Below the pieces are notes generated by a model. That model searched no databases, was not told the DNA's origin, and saw only the letters and a program-made list of their open reading frames with translations. From assembly GCA_964515905.1 (NCBI GenBank), contig CAZEWK010000048.1, positions 1 through 9,757 of the forward strand: a stretch of 9,757 nt of DNA, read 5' to 3'. The position numbers were made by a program, and so were the translations under genes. Positions 1 to 7,498 of the stretch are shown here, in pieces (the stretch's first letter is position 1; each line of letters starts with the position of its first letter). Origin of the DNA: GCA-2712985 sp964515905 (lineage in GTDB: Bacteria; Pseudomonadota; Alphaproteobacteria; UBA7887).

Positions 1-195
1 ACCAGCATCCAAAGCGTGCTTTATTTCAGAAACTGTGCCGAATGCTTTGCCATGTCAAGGTAACCCAGGTCGACTGTACGTCAGAAAATATAAACAAAGA
101 ACAATGTCCTGAGTTGGCACAATAATTGGCTTACCATTAGCTGGGCTCAGAATATTATTAGTAGAAATCATTAATACACGTGCATCAAGCTGAGC
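1..195 (-). pseudogene. rpoC: In-frame continuation of rpoC beyond a premature stop (partial, runs off the window)
   Basis: Reading on in the rpoC frame after the TAA at 196-198 gives clear beta' sequence: AQLDARVLM, then STNNILSPANGKPIIVP, QDIVL, and after a second stop KAFGTVSEIKHALDAG up to base 1. This matches the conserved stretch that follows NADFDGDQMAVHVPLSLEA in RpoC. The second in-frame stop is TGA at 55-57, where most RpoC proteins have Gly in an RPGxPGxG-like loop. No insertion or deletion is needed over 65 codons; only substitutions break the frame. There is no start codon with a Shine-Dalgarno sequence after the TAA that would make this a separate gene. It is either the true rpoC body carrying base errors or a recently damaged gene. 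Confidence 0.85.
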
Positions 196-1623
196 TTACA
201 GAGACAGTGGCACATGCACTGCCATTTGATCTCCATCAAAATCTGCATTAAAAGCAGAGCAAACAAGTGGATGCAGTTGTATAGCTTTGCCCTCAATCAA
301 AACTGGTTCAAAGGCTTGAATTCCTAAACGATGTAGGGTGGGCGCACGATTCAGTAAGATTGGGTGTTCTCGGATCACCTCCTCAAGAATATCCCAAATT
401 TCGGGCCGCTCACGCTCCACCATCCGTTTCGCTGCCTTAATGGTTGTGGCCATAGCATAGGCCTCTAGACGCGCATAAATAAATGGCTTAAATAATTCCA
501 ATGCCATCTTCTTCGGAATACCGCACTGATGAAGCTTAAGTTCGGGCCCGACTACGATCACCGACCGTCCAGAATAATCACATCGTTTCCCAAGTAGATT
601 TTGCCGGAATCTACCCTGCTTACCTTTCAGCATATCCGCTAATGACTTTAGTGGCCTTTTGTTTGCGCCAGTAATCACACGACCTCGTCGACCATTATCA
701 AACAAAGCATCGACCGCTTCTTGCAGCATACGCTTCTCATTTCGTACGATTATGTCCGGTGCCCGTAGCTCCAAAAGTCGTTTTAAACGGTTATTTCGGT
801 TAATGACCCTTCGATATAAGTCGTTAAGATCCGAAGTTGCAAATCTTCCTCCGTCAAGCGGAACCAATGGCCTTAGTTCCGGCGGGATGACAGGAAGCAC
901 TTCAAAGATCATCCATTCTGGGCGGTTGCCAGAATTTATGAATGCTTCTACTAATTTTAGTCGCTTTACTAACTTTTTGCGTTTGGCCTCGGAGTTAGTT
1001 TCTGACAAGTCCGAACGCAATATCACCCGTTCTTCTTCAAGATCAATCCCCGTTAAAATACCCCTTATCGCCTCAGCACCTATACCTGCCTCGAAAGAGT
1101 CTGCACCATATTCGTCGATAGCTTTGCTATAACCATCTTCAGTGAGAGTCTGGTAGCGCTCTAGAGCAGTCAGGCCTGGTTCAACAACCACATAGTTTTC
1201 GAAATAGAGAATCCTCTCGATTTCTTTAAGGGTCATATCAAGCAAAAGACCAATCCGGGATGGAAGTGATTTTAAGAACCAAATGTGAGCTACTGGCGCT
1301 GCAAGTTCAATGTGCCCCATCCGTTCTCGGCGGACTTTGGATTGTATTACTTCTACACCGCACTTCTCACAAACTATTCCACGATGCTTCATGCGCTTAT
1401 ATTTGCCGCACAAGCACTCATAATCCTTAATAGGACCAAAGATCTTCGCACAGAAAAGACCTTCTCTCTCCGGTTTAAAAGTCCGATAGTTTATAGTTTC
1501 CGGTTTTTTTACCTCACCGTACGACCACGATCTGATTTTCTCAGGACTTGCAATCGAAATTCTTATCTCATCAAAATCCTGCGCTGCACTGACCGGCGTA
1601 AATACGCTCATCAGATCATTCAT
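196..1623 (-). CDS. rpoC: DNA-directed RNA polymerase subunit beta' (N-terminal part, ends at a premature TAA)
   Basis: This is the beta' subunit, which forms the clamp and carries the catalytic magnesium of RNA polymerase. The frame gives 475 residues, about a third of the usual ~1400. The N-terminal zinc ribbon is complete (C70, C72, C85, C88). The clamp, the lid/rudder region and RPLVPLDGGRFATSDLNDLY (251-270) follow. The catalytic NADFDGD motif is at 459-465, with the metal-binding aspartates D461, D463 and D465. The protein then stops at 475, before the bridge helix, trigger loop, jaw and C-terminal clamp. The ATG at 1621-1623 has a good AGGAG (1630-1634) six bases upstream, which favours it over Met5. 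The gene lies 68 bases after rpoB, the normal order. All residues before the stop look normal and conserved, so the break is abrupt and not part of general decay. Homology continues in the same frame from 195 to 1. Confidence 0.93.
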   Translation of the reverse strand: MNDLMSVFTPVSAAQDFDEIRISIASPEKIRSWSYGEVKKPETINYRTFKPEREGLFCAKIFGPIKDYECLCGKYKRMKHRGIVCEKCGVEVIQSKVRRERMGHIELAAPVAHIWFLKSLPSRIGLLLDMTLKEIERILYFENYVVVEPGLTALERYQTLTEDGYSKAIDEYGADSFEAGIGAEAIRGILTGIDLEEERVILRSDLSETNSEAKRKKLVKRLKLVEAFINSGNRPEWMIFEVLPVIPPELRPLVPLDGGRFATSDLNDLYRRVINRNNRLKRLLELRAPDIIVRNEKRMLQEAVDALFDNGRRGRVITGANKRPLKSLADMLKGKQGRFRQNLLGKRCDYSGRSVIVVGPELKLHQCGIPKKMALELFKPFIYARLEAYAMATTIKAAKRMVERERPEIWDILEEVIREHPILLNRAPTLHRLGIQAFEPVLIEGKAIQLHPLVCSAFNADFDGDQMAVHVPLSL

Positions 1624-1691
1624 TGAACTCTCCTATTTTTCAGCACTATATCCCTCCGAAGCTCCAACTACGAAAATTCGGCATTAGTGTC

Positions 1692-4600
1692 TCATATATT
1701 TTTCAAATCTACATCGAGACCAAGGGCCTGAAGTTCTTTAACTAAAACGTTGAAAGATTCTGGAATTCCTGCTTCGAATGTATCGTCGCCCCGAACCACA
1801 GCTTCGTAAGCCTTTGTACGACCCGATACATCATCTGATTTAACAGTTAACATTTCCTGAAGAGTGTAGGCGGCTCCGTATGCCTGAAGCGCCCATACCT
1901 CCATTTCACCAAATCGCTGGCCACCAAATTGTGCCTTGCCGCCAAGTGGCTGCTGCGTGACTAGACTATACGGCCCAATTGAACGAGCATGAATTTTGTC
2001 ATCAACCAAATGGTGCAATTTAAGCATATAGATGTAGCCAACCGTCACTGGTCGATCAAAAGTTTCCCCAGTACGACCATCAATTAAGATACTTTGGCCA
2101 CTGCTATCCAAACCCACTTCCTCAAGCATCTCAGCAATATCAGCTTCGTGTGCACCATCAAATACAGGAGTCGCTATAGGAACCCCATGGCGCAGGTTAT
2201 CAGCCAACTCAAGTAGATGATCATTTTGCAATTCTTGTAACTCATCTGAACCATCATAACCCTTATATATCCGAGTCAACTCCTTACGAACTGGACCTTC
2301 ATCATGGGTTTCTGAATATTGATCCACCAATTTAGATATCTTTGAGCCAATTGCATGGGTCGCCCAACCAAGATGGGTTTCTAGAATTTGCCCAACGTTC
2401 ATTCGAGATGGAACACCCAGCGGATTAAGAACCACATCCACAGCAGTCCCGTCCTCTAGATGTGGCATGTCCTCAATCGGCACAATACGTGAAATCACTC
2501 CTTTGTTACCGTGCCGCCCAGCCATCTTGTCCCCGGGCTGAATTTTTCGTTTAACTGCAACAAATACCTTTACCATTTTTAGGACACCAGGCAGAAGCTC
2601 GTCCCCACTTTGTACTTTTTCAACCTTCTCCTCAAAACGTTCTTGCAAACGTTGTTTCGCCATATCGAGTTCCTTTTTCAGAGACTCGACACTGTTCATT
2701 CTCTTTTCTTGCTTGAGAGCAAACTGCCACCAATCATTCCGTTTGTACTCATTTAAAGTGGATTCCGTGATACGAGAGCCAGGAACAAATCCGTTTGGTC
2801 CTGACAACCCAACTTGGTTAATTAGCAATTCCTGAAATCGGTCATATATATTGCCTTCTATAATTTTTCGTTCGTCTTCTCTATCCTTTGCAAGGCGATC
2901 AATTTCCGCACTTTCAATGGCTAAAGCTCGCTCGTCTTTATCAATGCCTCGCCGTGAGAAAACACGCACCTCAACCACCGTACCGGATACGCCAGGAGGA
3001 AGCTTTAGAGAGGTGTCTCGAACATCAGACGCTTTTTCTCCAAAAATTGCACGAAGGAGTTTTTCTTCAGGAGTCTGAGGAGACTCACCCTTAGGGGTAA
3101 TTTTTCCAACGAGTATATCGCCTGGATTTAATTCTGCCCCAATATATACAATACCAGCCTCGTCTAGGTTTCGCAGAGCTTCATCGCTAACGTTGGGGAT
3201 ATCACGAGTTATATCTTCCGGCCCCAATTTAGTGTCCCGTGCCATAACCTCAAATTCTTCGATATGAATTGAGGTGAACACATCATCGCGGACTATACGC
3301 TCGGATATTAGGATAGAATCTTCAAAGTTGTATCCATTCCAAGGCATAAAGGCGACCAATATATTACGACCTAAGGCCAATTCCCCAAGGTCAGTGGAAG
3401 GTCCATCAGCGATGATATCTCCAGTCTCAACTGCGTCTCCCACCGATACAAGGGGCCGCTGATTAATACATGTGTTTTGGTTAGAACGTTGGAACTTTAA
3501 CAAATTGTAGATATCAACGCCGGTTGCCTGCTCATCACCTTTGTCTTCCACTCTGATAACAATTCTTCGAGAGTCAACTTGATCGACTAAGCCACCACGT
3601 TTAGCAACAACTGTGGCTCCTGAATCAATAGCCACCACTTCCTCCATGCCCGTACCTACCAGCGGTGCTTCAGAACGAATTAAAGGCACCGCTTGTCTCT
3701 GCATGTTGGACCCCATAAGTGCCCGGTTCGCATCGTCATTCTCTAGGAACGGAATTAGAGCAGCCGCAACAGATACTAACTGCTTTGGGGACACGTCTAT
3801 ATAGTCGACGATATCCGGAGCGGCCATCACAAATTCACTGTTAGATCTGCAGCTAACTAGTTCATTAGCGAACTTACCTGACTTGGTAAGGGAGGCGTTC
3901 GCTTGCGCTATGGTATATTTCCCCTCATCCATAGCGGAGAGATACTCAACTGTGTCCGTTACCCTACCATTTATCACTTTACAGTATGGACTCTCAATAA
4001 ACCCATACTCGTTGACTCTAGCATATGTTGCCAAACTATTTATAAGGCCAATATTTGGACCCTCAGGGGTTTCGATAGGGCAAATTCGTCCGTAGTGTGT
4101 TGGATGTACGTCGCGAACCTCAAACCCAGCCCTCTCCCGTGTCAATCCCCCAGGACCGAGGGCGGATAAACGACGTTTATGCGTAATTTCTGATAATGGA
4201 TTAGTTTGATCCATAAATTGGGATAATTGTGAAGAACCAAAAAATTCACGCACTGCAGCAGCAGCGGGTTTTGCATTTACTAAGTCGTGAGGCATCGCTG
4301 CATCTATCTCAACAGAACTCATCCGCTCACGAATAGCTCGTTCCATACGCAATAAACCGATACGATATTGGTTTTCCATCAATTCCCCAACAGATCGTAC
4401 CCTGCGATTCCCCAAATGATCTATGTCATCCACCTCTCCTTTACCATTTCTCAAATTCACTATTGTTTGAATTACAGAAATGACGTCCTCTCGGCGGAGT
4501 TCTCTGGCACTAGCAGCGGTTTTGAGGCCTAATCGTGAGTTCATTTTAACCCGGCCCACTGAAGAAAGATCATACCTCTCGGAGCGCACTGCCTCTAAGT

Positions 4601-5996
4601 TAGAAGTTTCAATCCAAAGGACATGCGGCAATCCAGCGGATCGATAGAAAGTGCACGACAATGCAACTAATGTGAAGCCGTCCTTTTCATCTAATAGCCA
4701 AGCCCCACCATCTAAATCTACAATGTTTAGCTGGGCAATTACGTCAGCAGCAGATTTTGGTTGGCTCCGTGCCCCTACCCCATCTGAACGTAATTTAACA
4801 GGGCTCAGGAAAAGGTCGTAGAACAGGCGTTCAGCACTTTCTTCGGTTGGGGGTTCACCAGGTCGCATAACACGGTAAATATCTGTTAAAGCGTCAAGGC
4901 GAGTATCATTTTTATCCACGGATAATGTATTTCGAATATGTGGTTCGATCCCTGCCTCTAATTCTATTGCTGCAAACGACTTAATGCGTTGATTCTCAAA
5001 TAATTCTAGTACTTCGTCAGATATCTGTTCCCCGGCTTCAACTAATACTAGACCAGTCTTTTCATCAATGACGTCATTCGCAATATACTGCTCTTTCAAT
5101 TCGTCGACAGGGGCCAAGTATTCTTTAAACTTAAGTTTCTCTATCTCACGCGCTCTACGTCCCGTTATTCTCTCTCCAGCTTCAGCTACAACGTCACCAG
5201 TCTTCGCATCCACCAAATCGTAACTAAGTTTTGCGCCATGAATGCGGACCACATCAAATCCTACCCGCCAACCCTCTTTGCTACGCTTATATATTTTTTT
5301 TCTATAAAAGTTCGCCAAAATGTCTTCTTTATCGAGGCCCAACGCACTTAACAAGGTCCCCACTTGTAGTTTCCGTCGACGATCAATCCTAACGAAAACA
5401 ATGTCCTTAGCGTCAAATTCAAAATCCAACCAAGATCCACGGTAAGGAATTATTCTCGCCGCGAATAATAATTTTCCTGACGCATGCGTTTTACCTTTAT
5501 CATGATCAAAAAACACACCGGGCGATCGATGCATCTGACTAACAATTACTCGCTCGGTACCATTTATTACAAAAGTGCCCTTGCCCGTCATGAAAGGCAG
5601 ATCGCCCATATACACTTCTTGCTCTTTAATATCTCTGACAGTCCGAGCACCGGTTTCTTCATCAACATCCCAAACAATCAAACGAAGCGTCACCTTGAGC
5701 GGGGCAGCAAAAGTCATTCCCCTTTGCTGACACTCTCCAACATCATATTTTGGGCGTTCAAACTCGTATTTCACGAAATCTAACTGAGACGACTCAGAAA
5801 AATCTGTTATTGGGAAGACGGACCTGAAAACTTCTTGCAGACCCCACTGACCCCTATCCTGAGCCAGAACATCTTGCTGGAGAAAATGGTCATATGAAGT
5901 CTTTTGCACTTCAATAAGATTTGGCATCGTGGTGCCAGTTTGAATTCGACCAAAATTCTTACGAATACGCTTACGACCCGTGAACGACAGCGTCAT
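1692..5996 (-). CDS. rpoB: DNA-directed RNA polymerase subunit beta
   Basis: This is the beta subunit, which pairs with beta' to form the active-site cleft. At 1434 residues it is longer than E. coli beta (1342). The start SFTGRKRIRKNFGR and MPNLIEVQK (24-32) is typical of alphaproteobacteria. The lobe insert (about 255-345) holds two similar segments, DAKTGDVVAEAGERI (263-277) and DEKTGLVLVEAGEQI (311-325), which look like repeated BBM1-type modules. The rifampicin pocket is at 587-618 with the sensitive-type residues D596, H606 and S611 (E. coli D516, H526, S531). A proteobacterial insert with charged helices spans about 1015-1130. The catalytic lysines are K1157 and K1165 in GDKMAGRHGNKGV. 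The C-terminal part (GGKAQFGGQRFGEMEVWAL, 1352-1370) is intact. Residues ~399-471 are an unusual extra segment, listed separately. GAGG (6004-6007) precedes the ATG by seven bases. The stop is TGA. Confidence 0.98.
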   Translation of the reverse strand: MTLSFTGRKRIRKNFGRIQTGTTMPNLIEVQKTSYDHFLQQDVLAQDRGQWGLQEVFRSVFPITDFSESSQLDFVKYEFERPKYDVGECQQRGMTFAAPLKVTLRLIVWDVDEETGARTVRDIKEQEVYMGDLPFMTGKGTFVINGTERVIVSQMHRSPGVFFDHDKGKTHASGKLLFAARIIPYRGSWLDFEFDAKDIVFVRIDRRRKLQVGTLLSALGLDKEDILANFYRKKIYKRSKEGWRVGFDVVRIHGAKLSYDLVDAKTGDVVAEAGERITGRRAREIEKLKFKEYLAPVDELKEQYIANDVIDEKTGLVLVEAGEQISDEVLELFENQRIKSFAAIELEAGIEPHIRNTLSVDKNDTRLDALTDIYRVMRPGEPPTEESAERLFYDLFLSPVKLRSDGVGARSQPKSAADVIAQLNIVDLDGGAWLLDEKDGFTLVALSCTFYRSAGLPHVLWIETSNLEAVRSERYDLSSVGRVKMNSRLGLKTAASARELRREDVISVIQTIVNLRNGKGEVDDIDHLGNRRVRSVGELMENQYRIGLLRMERAIRERMSSVEIDAAMPHDLVNAKPAAAAVREFFGSSQLSQFMDQTNPLSEITHKRRLSALGPGGLTRERAGFEVRDVHPTHYGRICPIETPEGPNIGLINSLATYARVNEYGFIESPYCKVINGRVTDTVEYLSAMDEGKYTIAQANASLTKSGKFANELVSCRSNSEFVMAAPDIVDYIDVSPKQLVSVAAALIPFLENDDANRALMGSNMQRQAVPLIRSEAPLVGTGMEEVVAIDSGATVVAKRGGLVDQVDSRRIVIRVEDKGDEQATGVDIYNLLKFQRSNQNTCINQRPLVSVGDAVETGDIIADGPSTDLGELALGRNILVAFMPWNGYNFEDSILISERIVRDDVFTSIHIEEFEVMARDTKLGPEDITRDIPNVSDEALRNLDEAGIVYIGAELNPGDILVGKITPKGESPQTPEEKLLRAIFGEKASDVRDTSLKLPPGVSGTVVEVRVFSRRGIDKDERALAIESAEIDRLAKDREDERKIIEGNIYDRFQELLINQVGLSGPNGFVPGSRITESTLNEYKRNDWWQFALKQEKRMNSVESLKKELDMAKQRLQERFEEKVEKVQSGDELLPGVLKMVKVFVAVKRKIQPGDKMAGRHGNKGVISRIVPIEDMPHLEDGTAVDVVLNPLGVPSRMNVGQILETHLGWATHAIGSKISKLVDQYSETHDEGPVRKELTRIYKGYDGSDELQELQNDHLLELADNLRHGVPIATPVFDGAHEADIAEMLEEVGLDSSGQSILIDGRTGETFDRPVTVGYIYMLKLHHLVDDKIHARSIGPYSLVTQQPLGGKAQFGGQRFGEMEVWALQAYGAAYTLQEMLTVKSDDVSGRTKAYEAVVRGDDTFEAGIPESFNVLVKELQALGLDVDLKNI
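4584..4802 (-). other. In-frame insertion of ~73 residues in the RpoB lobe region
   Basis: In E. coli beta the sequence runs from LFENLFFS straight into EDRYDLSAVGR (around residue 391). Here LFYDLFLS (391-398) and SERYDLSSVGR (472-482) are separated by residues 399-471. The E. coli offset rises from +7 (GEPPT, 380) to +80 (RYDLS), which fixes the size at about 73 residues. The segment has a hydrophilic start (KLRSDGVGARSQPKSAADV), then a hydrophobic, probably beta-rich part (GGAWLLDEKDGFTLVALSC, VLWIETSNLEAV). It has one cysteine, no intein motifs and no terminal inverted repeats in the DNA. Base composition looks like the rest of the gene. I recognise no domain. A lineage-specific accessory insertion is the likeliest reading. 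Confidence 0.75.
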
Positions 5997-6268
5997 GCTT
6001 ATACCTCAACAAAAGGTTGTTAGGCGATGGTAGATATGCATTAAACAAAACAACCAAAACCAGCCCACCAACGACAAAATTATAATGCAAAGCGAATAAA
6101 TTCGAACATGTACATATTAGATTAGGACTCACCGATTATTTGCTGCTTCCAACTTTAAGCGCACTCTTAAAAATAATTTATCGAGACACGGCAACTTCAA
6201 AGTACAAACATCGATTAGAAGGCCCCTGTTAAAACAATAGAGAAAATCGAAGTAGTCATTCTAAATCC
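5997..6268 (-). promoter_or_regulatory. rplL-rpoB spacer (272 nt), long rpoB leader with possible internal promoter and folding
   Basis: No gene fits in this spacer. In many proteobacteria the rplL-rpoB gap holds an attenuator or an RNA-processing site that lowers rpoBC expression relative to the ribosomal genes; a similar role here is inference. Weak structures visible on the transcript strand are a stem of TTTAAG and CTTAAA around six bases (6154-6171), and a 7-bp stem GGTTGTT/AACAACC (6015-6021 with 6049-6055) with a 27-base loop just upstream of the rpoB ribosome binding site. None is followed by a U-run, so I see no intrinsic terminator. Confidence 0.4.
6079..6084 (-). promoter_or_regulatory. 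Possible -10 box (TATAAT) for an internal rpoB promoter
   Basis: A perfect TATAAT reads on the minus strand about 83 bases before the rpoB ATG. The -35 region at a 16-17 base spacing (TTCGAA or GTTCGA) matches TTGACA poorly, and there is no TGn extension. The sequence around it is AT-rich, so a chance match is quite possible. If real, it would start a leader of roughly 75 bases and let rpoBC be transcribed independently of the ribosomal genes. Confidence 0.25.
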
Positions 6269-6649
6269 CTATTTTAGCTCTACAGTGGCACCTACTCCTT
6301 CAAGAGTCTTCTTAAGCTCCTCAGCTTCTGCTTTTGGAACGCCTTCCTTAACAGCTTTTGGCGCTGACTCCACAAGATCTTTCGCTTCCTTAAGACCAAG
6401 CCCAGTCATTGCACGAACTTCCTTAATGACATTTATCTTTTTTTCACCTACCGAAGCCAAAAAGACGTCAAAATCTGTTTTTTCTTCGGCTGCCTCACCA
6501 GCAGCTCCGGCGCCTGGAGCAACAGCTGCGCCTGCCACTGGCGCTGCTGCTGATACACCCCATTTATCTTCTAACAATTTTGACAGCTCTGACGCCTCAA
6601 GAACAGTAAGCGCCGAAAGTTCATCAGCAATTTTTTCTAAGTCCGCCAT
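6269..6649 (-). CDS. rplL: 50S ribosomal protein L7/L12
   Basis: L12 forms the flexible stalk of the large subunit that recruits and stimulates the GTPase factors EF-Tu, EF-G, IF2 and RF3. At 126 residues it has the usual length. The N-terminal dimerisation and L10-binding part is 1-31 (MADLEKIADELSALTVLEAS...), followed by an Ala/Gly/Pro-rich hinge at about 33-57. The globular factor-binding domain (58-126) contains EKTDFDVFLASVGEKKI, KEVRAMTGLGLKEAKDLVE and a C-terminal GATVELK. A GGGAG box (6659-6663) lies nine bases before the ATG. The gene follows rplJ by 65 bases, the standard pairing that lets several L12 dimers be made per L10. The stop is TAG. Confidence 0.98.
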   Translation of the reverse strand: MADLEKIADELSALTVLEASELSKLLEDKWGVSAAAPVAGAAVAPGAGAAGEAAEEKTDFDVFLASVGEKKINVIKEVRAMTGLGLKEAKDLVESAPKAVKEGVPKAEAEELKKTLEGVGATVELK

Positions 6650-6714
6650 AAATTTATACTCCCAAGCTTAAACCTATAAATAAAAAAACGATCAGATAAA
6701 CCTAATCATTCATC

Positions 6715-7233
6715 TCAACTTTCCTCTACACTCCCACCGTAAGCCCCAAAAACTCTAGCCAACTGACCAGAAGGCGCAGATAGCACCGAAGCAACATTGG
6801 TTGCTGGCCGCTGCAACAAGCCAACCAGCGTAGCACGCAATTCATCAAGAGACGGTAGGTTCGCCAATGACTTAATTTCTGCCTGGCTCAACTGTTTATC
6901 ACCCAGCCCACCACCGAGTACGACTAAGTTGTCATTCTCCTTAGCAAAATCTACAGAAGCTTTAGCCGCAGCAACAGGGTCACTCGAAAACGCGACGGCG
7001 ACTGGACCCACAAATAAGTCAGACAAAGGTTCGTATGGTGTTCCAGCAATAGCACGACGTGCCAAACTATTCTTTGTTACTCGAAACTGTGCCCCTGCAT
7101 CACGCATTCGACGCCTTAAATCGGTAGCCTCCGACGCAGTAAGTCCCTTAAAGTGAGTTACCACCAGGGATGTACTTGACCTAAAGGTCTCATGCAATGC
7201 CTTGACCATTTCCTCTTTTTGGATTCGGTCCAA
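6715..7233 (-). CDS. rplJ: 50S ribosomal protein L10, TTG start
   Basis: L10 is the base of the stalk: it binds 23S rRNA next to L11 through its N-terminal domain and carries L12 dimers on its C-terminal helix. It has 172 residues, normal for the family. Recognisable parts are the N-terminal DRIQKEEMVKALHETF, the rRNA-binding segment around LRRRMRDAGAQFRVTKNSLA (39-58), and the C-terminal L12-binding helix (about 135-170). The start codon is TTG (7231-7233), with GGAG (7241-7244) seven bases upstream. The only nearby ATG is Met9, which would remove the conserved DRxQKEE start and lie too far from the ribosome binding site. A weak start codon fits a gene under translational control. It is expressed with rplL and preceded by a long structured leader. 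The stop is TGA. Confidence 0.97.
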   Translation of the reverse strand: MDRIQKEEMVKALHETFRSSTSLVVTHFKGLTASEATDLRRRMRDAGAQFRVTKNSLARRAIAGTPYEPLSDLFVGPVAVAFSSDPVAAAKASVDFAKENDNLVVLGGGLGDKQLSQAEIKSLANLPSLDELRATLVGLLQRPATNVASVLSAPSGQLARVFGAYGGSVEES

Positions 7234-7290
7234 TGTTTCTCTCCAGTTTCACCACGAACGTCCTCAAAACCTTCATGGTCGTTGCGTCTT

Positions 7291-7310
7291 GGACCCAAAG
7301 CCGTGGGTCC
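7291..7310 (-). promoter_or_regulatory. Perfect 7-bp hairpin in the rplJ leader
   Basis: GGACCCA and TGGGTCC pair around a six-base loop. The 3' side continues AAGACGCAACG without a U-run, so this is not an intrinsic terminator. It lies between the kink-turn-like stem and the rplJ ribosome binding site, where a switch helix that controls access to the ribosome binding site would be expected. Confidence 0.5.
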
Positions 7311-7324
7311 TCCCCGCCTGTCCG

Positions 7325-7381
7325 AGAGGTTCAAGCCGCCAATGAATGATTGACTAAATAGTCCGTCTGGCGGTAACCCCC
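7325..7381 (-). promoter_or_regulatory. Kink-turn-like multi-tier stem, candidate L10 binding site
   Basis: On the transcript a lower helix pairs GGGGGTT (7381-7375) with AACCTCT (7331-7325), and an upper helix pairs CCGCCA (7373-7368) with TGGCGG (7341-7336). Between them lies an asymmetric loop: A (7374) on one side and CTTG (7335-7332) on the other. Read as a kink-turn, this is a three-base CUU bulge followed by G-A, with a G-A pair next to the upper helix and an A-U in the second position. A terminal GACT-ATTT-AGTC hairpin (7363-7352) sits on top. The fold is by eye only. Confidence 0.5.
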
Positions 7382-7498
7382 TGTCTATGTAGGCCGCACA
7401 ACACTAATGCAATTATGCGCTCCGATCGTAGTAGCACACCCACAGTCTTGGACAGGTAAATAGTTGAAGCAGTCAATTGACAAAACTACTCCAGATTT

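Noticed and set aside
196..198. Stop-codon recoding as the explanation for the rpoC interruption
   Set aside because: TAA ends rplK and tuf, TAG ends rplL, nusG and secE, and TGA ends rpoB, rplJ and rplA, all at normal protein lengths. All three codons therefore work as stops here.
659..1132. Plus-strand open frame of 157 codons, and the other plus-strand frames across the window
   Set aside because: They lie antisense to well-conserved genes, show no recognisable protein, and arise from the codon pattern of the real genes.
1..1623. A naturally split rpoC (as in the cyanobacterial rpoC1/rpoC2)
   Set aside because: Known splits fall much later than ten residues after NADFDGD. No start codon with a ribosome binding site follows the stop, and a second stop interrupts the continuation.
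1624..1691. Search for structure in the rpoB-rpoC gap
   Set aside because: Only the AGGAG ribosome binding site of rpoC is visible; there is no hairpin, promoter or small gene.
4584..4802. Intein or Rickettsia-type palindromic element as the source of the RpoB insertion
   Set aside because: The segment is too short for an intein and lacks the Cys/Ser start and His-Asn end. No inverted repeats are visible at its ends or centre beyond short chance matches.
7471..7483. TTGACT/TTGTCA on the minus strand and TTGACA on the plus strand as -35 boxes in the rplA-rplJ gap
   Set aside because: No acceptable -10 box follows at 16-18 bases on either strand; TATTTA at 15 bases is a weak match.
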